Of a stretch of 64,000 nt of DNA, positions 57,436-64,000 are shown one piece after another. The number at the start of each line of letters is the position of its first letter. The stretch's first letter is position 1. The stretch lies in NCBI GenBank assembly GCA_036936605.1, contig JAUPFV010000002.1, forward strand, positions 339,762,654-339,826,653, written 5' to 3'. Both the position numbers and the translations under genes were made by a program. The notes under the pieces are model-generated. The model ran no database searches, had not been told where the DNA came from, and saw nothing but the letters and a program-made list of their open reading frames with translations. Origin of the DNA: Limnanthes douglasii subsp. nivea (lineage: Eukaryota; Streptophyta; Magnoliopsida; Brassicales; Limnanthaceae).

Positions 57436-59849
57436 GCTATATTATAAGTGAGCATGGGATACACCCCGATCCGGACCAGCTTAATGCTCTATTCCAAATG
57501 GAGCCTCCTCGAAATATCAAAGAAGTACAACGGCTAACGGGGAGGTTAGCTGCTTTAAACAGATTTATCTCAAGGTCTTCGGACGGGTGTGCCCTATTTT
57601 TTCAAACTTTGAAGGGTGCGAAGGGATTCGATTGGACCTCACAGTGTGATGGGGCTTTCAATGAGATACAGAAGCACCTGTCTTCCCCCAAAACCTTGTT
57701 TAAACCAGTTGATGGGGAGACACTCTTCGTATATTTGGCAGTTTCAAGTTGTGCCATCAGTGCTGTGTTAGTAAGGGAAGTAGATAATTACCCCAATCCA
57801 GTGTACTAGATCAGCAAAAGCTTAATAGATGCAGAAAAACGTTACTTAAAATTTGAGAAATTAGCATTGGCCCTGGTGATAGCTGCTAGGAAGATGAGGC
57901 CTTATTTCCAAGCTCATCCTATTATCGTCCGGACATCTTTTCCTTTGAAGAATGTTCTCCAAAAGGCAGACATTTCGAGCAGGATGACAAAGTGGTCAGT
58001 AGAACTGGGGGATTTCGATATAGATTTTGCTCCCCGAACAACAGTCAAAGCCCAAGCTGTGGCTGATTTTTTGGTTGAATTTCACTCCGACAGAGATTCG
58101 GAGCAGGCTACTGAGTTGAAAGACAAAAAGGTCTGGGTCGTCCGAACGGATGGTGGATCCAGCACTATGGGGTGTGGTGCAGGGGTGTGTTTGACTTCTC
58201 CATATGGTGACAAAATGTACCAGGCTATATGTTTTGCTTTCAGGGCTTCCAATAACGAGTCTGAGTACGAAGCAGCTATAGCTGTTTTAAAGTTAGCCTA
58301 TGTTTGTGGGGCTAAGAGGGTAAAGCTAATGAATGATTCCCAGATTCTTATCCACCATGCTCAGGGTCAATCTGAGGCTAAAAAAGAACAATTAGTGAAG
58401 TATTTACTTCTCCTTAAAAATGAAGCACTCAAGTTTAAAAACATTATTTATGAACACATACCCCGGACAGAAAATGAGTTAGCAGATTCATTGGCAACCA
58501 TAGCGTATACAGAGTCGTATCCATGGATCCATGTGCTGGAGAGCCCCTCCATTCAACTTGGTATGGGTAAAGAAGAAGAAATTTTTGAAGTACAAATGAA
58601 ACAACCTCAGGATTGGAGATTTCCTCTCCTGCAATACCTCTCCGACGGCGTCGTGCCTCAGGATAAATCACTAGCAAGAAAATTGAAATACAAGGCTCGT
58701 GGTTTTATCATACTGAGAGACATCCTATATAAAAAGTCTTACAGTAAACCTCTTCTACGCTGTTTTGGGGATGATGAGTCTCAGGTAGTCCTCTCTGAAT
58801 TGCATGATTGTGAGGGATCAGCTCATTGTGGATTCAGGGCTTTAACGAGGAGAGTTTTACTGGCCGGCTACTATTGGCTATCTATCATGAAAGATGCTAA
58901 GGAGCTGGTAAGAAGATGTGATCCATGCCAAAGGTACAGCAATGAAATTCATGTTCCACCCATTCCTTTAGAGTCAATTTCTGAGCCTATACCTTTTGCT
59001 CGATGGGGGTTGGATTTAGTGGGACCTCTCCCTATGGCATCCGGAGGGCGCAGAACTATAATTGTTGCTATAGACTACTTTTTGAAGTGGATTGAAGCAG
59101 CCCCTCTAGCAGGAACAACATCAAAAGCTGTCATAAAATTCATTCTATCTAACATCTGTTGCAAATTTGGTGTCCCACAAAAGATAACAACAGACAATGG
59201 GCCACAGTTCGACAATAGGGAAATGGAGAGTTTCTGTACCTCAAGGGGTATACAACATTTTTTCTCTTCACCTTTCCACCCACAAGCAAATGGCCAGGTT
59301 GAAGTGGCTAACAGAACTATTCTGTCCGGTTTAAAGAAAAATTTGGAAAGGGCTGCTGGGAAGTGTACTAGTTATTTACAAGAGGTTTTGTGGGCCTACC
59401 GGACAACACCTGAGGCTGCAACTGAGGTTTCACCCTTTGCTTTGGTCTATGGGATGGATACAGTAGCTCTCACAGAAGCAACTCTTCCATCATTTCGTGT
59501 TCACCACTTCTCTGAATGTGCTAACGAAGTGGTAATCAGAGGTCAGCTCGATCTAGTGGAAGAAAGATGAGTTAAAGCTCACTTTAGAGTTGCACACTAT
59601 CAGGGTTTGATGAGGAGCATATTTGCTTCTAAAGTTAAAAGAAGAGATTTCCAGCCGGGGGACAAAGTATTGAGGAAAGTCTTCTTACACACCAAAGAAA
59701 AGCTGCTCGGAAAATTGGCCCCAACTTGGGAAGGACCTTATGTGGTTGTTGAAAGGCTCAAACCTGGAACATATTGGCTCGAAGACAAAGATGGAAGAGT
59801 CCTGACCCACCCTTGGAATATCGAACATCTCCGGATGTACTTGGAGTAA
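57405..59849 (+). pseudogene. RT end, two RNase H domains and integrase of element C
   Basis: Continues in the shifted frame: GRLAALNRFIS, RNase H, second RNase H (VRTDGGSSTMG, SNNESEYEAAIAVL), integrase zinc finger (CDPCQRY) and core (GLDLVGP, TTDNGPQF, GQVEVANR). TAG at 57807-57809 (Tyr in A) and TGA at 59568-59570 (CGA Arg in A). Ends at TAA 59847-59849. Confidence 0.9.
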
Positions 59850-60343
59850 CATCTGTGTAAATATTTACTTGTTTAAACATCCATGTAAATATTTGGGGGC
59901 ATACTATTTCCTACCCTGGTGGCGCGGGAAGGTTTTAATGAGGTGTCCGGGTTTTTAATAAAATTTGATGCCTTCTTAAAAAAAAAATTCGAAGTGTTCT
60001 TACTTTGTCTTTTGTCACACCGTCCGGACTGAAATAAAAGAGTGATGATCACTTAAACATTCGTCATCGGAGAATTTAAACACTCTCACTATGAAACAAC
60101 TAAGGGCTATTTAAACACTAGCCATTAAAATTGGAACAGACTATGAAAGAAGGTGAGAATTGTGCAAAACAAAGATATTCATTAAAATAACTTAAGTGCC
60201 TTGGCCTTCCAAGGACTTTCAAATTGTCAAAACAAAGTAAAGGATCTATCCGGTCAGATACCGGACACACTTACAAAAATAATGCCTTGGCCTTCCAAGG
60301 ACTTTAGTTCAGATAACATGAAAAGTAAAGAGTAATTCATAAT
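59850..60343. other. Convergent intergenic region of element C
   Basis: Has GTAAATATTTAC and the GGGGGCATAC block just after pol, and hairpins CCTTGG-CCTT-CCAAGG at 60199-60214 and 60285-60300. Confidence 0.6.
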
Positions 60344-62654
60344 TTAAGACTGAGCCTTTGAGGATGGCTCAGCTTCATCTACCTTCTTCTTCCCATTAGG
60401 ATCATCTTCCTCTTCGTTTGGACTCTCCCCGGTGTTTCCTTCGTCATCGGATGAGGATGCACTAGAGTAGCCAAGCCTATCGCCTTCGGCCATTGTGTGA
60501 TATGGGAGGTCTTCAGGATCTACGTGAAGCCACAAATCGCCCAAGTTCCTCTTCGGGAACTTCTCATGGAAGAGCAGGACCGTGTCTGATTTCACCTTGG
60601 CATACATCTGCTCTTGAGTATCTATCATGTGGTTGGCATAAGCGTCAATCTTGGCCTGGATTTTGGCCTCCTGCTCCCTTAGCAGGTCAGCTTTCTCCCC
60701 TGCAGCTTGGGACACCGCGTTTTCAAGAGCAATTTTGTCACTGGTCAGATTGGTGATAATTTGGTCCTTGGCCTTGGTCTCCCCCTTTGAAGTGGCAAGA
60801 TCTTTCTCCAATCCGGACAGCCTCTCTCGGAGCTCTGTGATAGTGTTCTCTAGAGTGGCAACCTTTGTGGAACTTGCCTCTTGGTTTTTCTTCAGCTCTT
60901 CATTCTCCCCCTTTAGAATGGCAGCATTTGAAGTGGCAGTGCGAAGGTCGTCGGACAACTTTTCTTTGTCAGACCTGAGGTCTTTAATAATGTATGCCTG
61001 ATTCCGAACTTGCTTTTCCAACGCGAGCACCGGCTGAACATTTCTTAACAGAGAATGAGCTATAACATCCCTTTCACTTGAAACAATAAAAGTCTTACCA
61101 TTAAAAGTGATTGTGTTCGAAGTGCTCAGAGGCAGATAAGGCCCAGCAAAGTCATCTCTGGGAAGATTGATGAAGTACTCACCAACCCCACCTAGACCAG
61201 TGATGTCTACCCCATCAATGCTAAGATCTCCCCCTTCGACCTCATCAGTTTGGAAGTCACCAGGTATCTCCTCTGCCTGTGTTGGGTCTGTGGGATCAGC
61301 TTGGGGAAGGGGCTCCGGAGGACGGAGAGAGAGTTCGTCACCCTTAGAGGTCTTTTTCTTCTTGGCCTCCCTATCTTTGCTTTCAGCTCCCCGTTTATGA
61401 TCTCTCTTAGGAGCCTTTGGAGGATTTGGGGAGTGAACCTCTTTCTTGACACTCTCCTGCTCTACCGCTTCCAAGAGAGCAGCATCAATCCGGCTTGGGA
61501 CTGACCCCTCCGGATTTGGCAAAGCCGCTTCCTCCACCTCAGCAGGGTCCGTACCACCTGCCACTTTTTTTCCTTTCTTCTTTTTTCCCTTCATTTTGCT
61601 CGGGGCCTTGGCCCGACCTGGCAAATAAAGTGTCTCGTCCGGTTCATACGTCCTTTTAAGCACTACATCCGGAGGAGGCTGGGTGGTGAGCTCTTCCCAA
61701 GTCAAGTCTCTATGACCTGTGGTGTTCCAAAGATGAGATCTTGCTAAGTTTCCCACCGTGAAGGCATCATGGAACCGATTTCCCCACCTTTCAGCAGCCC
61801 AAGCATTGATCTTGGAGCAAGTGGCTTGCCCGGACTTTACATAGTCATTGAATTCCTTGGGCAGTACTGATAAGAAGAAGACAAAGTTAATTAGTTTAAA
61901 TGAATTTGATAAAAGAATAGATGAAAATATAAGGTATGAACCTTACCATCACTCCTCCATCTGCTGGTGAGGAGGCTGGGGTTGACTCCGGCCTTGATCT
62001 TCTTCCCGTTCTCCCAAACGCCACTTACAAAGAGGAATTGGGTCCTCCAATTCCTCTCCGACTCCAGCAAATCATCCACTGCCTTGAAGTCATCCCCTAT
62101 GTTGAAGTGGTAAAAGGGGATGTGGTGGTTTTTATAGAGGCTGGCCACAGCAGCAAATTCCTCCATTGGCAGAGGGATCCCGGAGAGCCTAGAGGCCATA
62201 ATGCAGGCCATAAGGGTGTATCATGCATTGGGACTCAGCTGGCTTGGGCAGAGCTTTATCAGATGAAAGTATCTGACGATTTCTGAATCTATGGGGAATA
62301 TGAGCCCCCAATTAAACAGCTCCGTGAAGATGACTACTTCGCTCAATTTGCAATCCATGGGGGTTTCTGGGTTTATAGGGATCCTTATCTTCACGTTCTC
62401 CGGGATTCCCCACTTCGTACGCATCCGGCCCAATTCAACTGTGTGGATGAATGCGTAATTGATTTTTTGTAGAGCGATGAGGTACTTGACATTGACCTTG
62501 TGAAAACAAGGCCCCACCCTTCCTTCAAGACTCTCCGGCAGATCTGGATGCCTCAAACACAACTTATCTTTGCCTTTGTCTTTTTTGGCAACAACAGCAC
62601 TACTGGTCTGTCCGGAGGGCTCAGACTCAAATGGAGCATCTTCGATAGAGTCCT
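60344..62654 (-). pseudogene. Antisense gene of element C (5'-truncated)
   Basis: Exon 2 (61866-60344) is fully open: VLPKEFNDYVK, GNLARSHLWNTTGHRDLTWEE, Lys-rich tracts, coiled coil, LLFHEKFPKRNLGDLW and acidic tail ending KAQS. Exon 1 remnant 62654-61947 has the PF04195-like domain (MRTKWGIPENVKIRIPINPE, WGLIFPIDSEIVRYFHLI), with one TGA replacing Trp at about 62222. About 750 bp relative to element A, including the start codon, N-terminal region and TATA, are deleted at about 62654-62663, next to a repeated TCCTAGG. Confidence 0.82.
61867..61946 (-). other. Intron of the antisense gene, element C (80 bp)
   Basis: Donor GATG|GTAAGG, acceptor CTTCTTCTTATCAG|TACTG, phase 1; protein RWRSD joins VLPKEF. 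Confidence 0.83.
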
Positions 62655-62662
62655 AGGATATT

Positions 62663-62979
62663 GATTCCTAGGAGAATTCGAAAAGATTGGTAATGATTAA
62701 AGACGGCGCTGATGTCACCCTTCTTTAATAAAGAGGTTGCTTTTCGAAGAAAGTGGATTCGAAATTCAAGGTGAAAAAACGGCTGAAGCAACCAATCAGA
62801 AAGCGACACGTGTCCCATAAACTCTGGCGAAAAACTGTTTGGATTCACAAAGCTTTATCAGTCTGGATAAAGCCATAGCCCAAGTTAAGAGACCTGTCCG
62901 GGAAAAACTGCCCCTGACATCGGACTGTTTTTCAGGTCTTTGACAAAGATATTTGAACAAACACCTAAAAAGGGGCTCC
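62663..62979 (-). promoter_or_regulatory. Residual upstream region of the antisense gene, element C
   Basis: Retains TGATGTCA (62710-62717) and the GACACGTGTC G-box (62805-62814) but the TATA and ATG were deleted. Polypurine tract AAAAAGGGG at 62967-62975. Confidence 0.5.
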
Positions 62980-63383
62980 TGATGAGTCCGAATTCTTCTT
63001 ACTCACCGGACATGGACAGATCAGACCTAGCCCTCCGGACCGGACAGACCACTTCGAACACTTAGCCAATTGGACTGTTCGAACTATGACGAAAGTACTA
63101 AAAAACCTAAACACTTCTTGACTAAGCTATTTGCTCCCCTACTTAGAGCTCATGGGTCTTTAAACATGACCCGGGTCCATTAAACATGACCCGAAAACCC
63201 ATAAAGCCCAAATGTAAGGGTATAAATACCCAACCACCTGCATTAACTATGGGTAATGAAAATTAACTGCAACTAGGCAGCTTAATTCTCCATCTACTCT
63301 CTACTCAAAATACTAAATACCTATAAACTTCCACAAAACTCTAAACAAATTACCTAGTTACCCTCAAACATAAATTAACCTCA
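62980..63383 (+). repeat. 3' LTR of element C
   Basis: 404 bp; lacks the last three bases of the 5' LTR. TATAAATA at 63221-63228. Confidence 0.9.
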
Positions 63384-63447
63384 AGTACACGTGAACTATT
63401 TTTTAGCTTTCCAAAGACCTTCGAACACAACCTAAAAAAGGGGCTAC

Positions 63448-63836
63448 TGATGAGTCCGGATTTTATCACCATTCACTATTGGGACCGGACATGGGCAATT
63501 CGGACAATATCCACCCACTGAACCATCCGAACTGAACTAATGTATTAAAAACTTAATGACTTCATGACTAAGCTAATTACCTACCTGCTTAATAACTAAT
63601 GGATCTTTAATGGGTCTTTGAACTCGACCCGAATTCATAAATTATGACCCGGAAGCCCATATGGCCCAAGATTAAGGGTATAAATACCCAACCACTTTCA
63701 TTTAATGAGGGTAAGAAACATTAAATACAACCATGCAGCTCAAATCTCTCACTACAATCTACTAAAACATTAAATACCCTTGAAACACCACAAAACTCTA
63801 GACAAAATTACCCTCAAACGAAAATAAACCTCACTA
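63448..63836 (+). repeat. 3' LTR of element B
   Basis: 389 bp partner of 46624-47012, followed by AGACC at 63837-63841. TATAAATA at 63679-63686. B's polypurine tract AAAAAAGGGG is at 63434-63443. Confidence 0.93.
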
Positions 63837-63841
63837 AGACC

Positions 63842-64000
63842 AATCAATCAGATACCAATGAAACCAACTAAACAGCCCCAGAAGGATATGAAACATAGAA
63901 ACACCCACGCAACAAAACAAAATCTGTTAATAACCCAAAACTCTCTTGAACTTAAACCTCTCCTCACCATTACTACCCACCACCCTGATTTTTTTCAGAC
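63842..64000. other. Right flank of element B
   Basis: A/C-rich non-coding sequence; nothing recognised. Confidence 0.5.

Larger units (their letters stand above)
53750..63383 (+). mobile_element. Element C: Tat-type element nested in element B
   Basis: LTRs 53750-54156 (407 bp) and 62980-63383 (404 bp) differ at about 12 sites (3.0 percent), younger than B as nesting demands. It sits between B's antisense promoter and B's 3' LTR in the same orientation. The left flank is GCAAG; the right flank after ...CCTCA is AGTAC, best explained by a 6-bp deletion removing the last three LTR bases and the first three of the target duplication. gag-pol has about seven in-frame stops and three frameshifts; the antisense gene has lost its 5' part. 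Confidence 0.92.
46624..63836 (+). mobile_element. Element B: internally deleted Tat-type element, interrupted by element C
   Basis: Outer LTR pair of 389 bp each (46624-47012, 63448-63836) with the target duplication AGACC (46619-46623, 63837-63841). By hand the LTRs differ at about 18 sites (4.6 percent). The interior has a truncated gag joined to the end of RT, then RNase H, integrase, convergent region and the antisense gene with its upstream region; element C is inserted at 53749/63384, leaving only 64 bp of B (63384-63447) with the polypurine tract before the 3' LTR. Confidence 0.93.

Noticed and set aside
1..64000. tRNA, rRNA, CRISPR arrays, bacterial-type operons
   Set aside because: None seen; the content is typical plant nuclear repeat DNA.

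Overview
The window is repeat-dominated plant nuclear DNA, most likely from a eudicot. It holds no intact single-copy host gene. The evidence is several LTR retrotransposons of plant lineages, a Mutator-type relic, LINE fragments and a broken intronless copy of a plant phage-type (mitochondrial) RNA polymerase gene, set in AT-rich, stop-filled sequence with one 100-base assembly gap (23781-23880). I cannot name the species.

The main content is a family of Ty3/gypsy elements of the Tat/Retand type (two RNase H domains, a C-X2-H-X4-H-X4-C gag knuckle and an antisense gene downstream of pol). Element A (3195-13760) has 503-bp LTRs differing at about 3 sites, a TTGTT target duplication, gag-pol in one frame and an antisense gene. 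Element B (46624-63836, AGACC duplication) is older, has lost part of gag, protease and most of RT, and is split by nested element C (53750-63383). Degraded relatives lie at about 39430-44659 (+) and 17071-18625 (-).

Each full element is organised the same way: LTR, primer-binding site, gag-protease, an in-frame amber codon, RT-RNase H-second RNase H-integrase, a short convergent intergenic region, a gene on the opposite strand, its promoter region, and the 3' LTR. The antisense gene has a spliceable intron at exactly the same phase-1 position in A, B and C. In A, joining the exons gives an uninterrupted 959-aa protein with a 'putative gypsy-type transposon' (PF04195-like) domain, basic tracts, a long coiled coil and an acidic tail. 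The amber codon is followed after exactly 8 nt by a 13-bp stem in both A and C, which suggests programmed readthrough. These two arrangements are the most interesting content.

Other regions: a degenerate Ty1/copia element on the minus strand (about 19850-23022); a relic MULE transposase with SWIM finger and probable OTU-like part (23881-25640); a LINE RNase H fragment (28107-28487, -); a 718-bp Mutator-like TIR element with a 9-bp target duplication (29022-29739); a complete but nonsense-riddled Ty1/copia element on the minus strand (30148-35587) inserted 13 bp before the start codon of the RNA polymerase retrocopy (35606-37407); a LINE endonuclease fragment (38149-38620). The rest is AT-rich sequence in which I recognise little.
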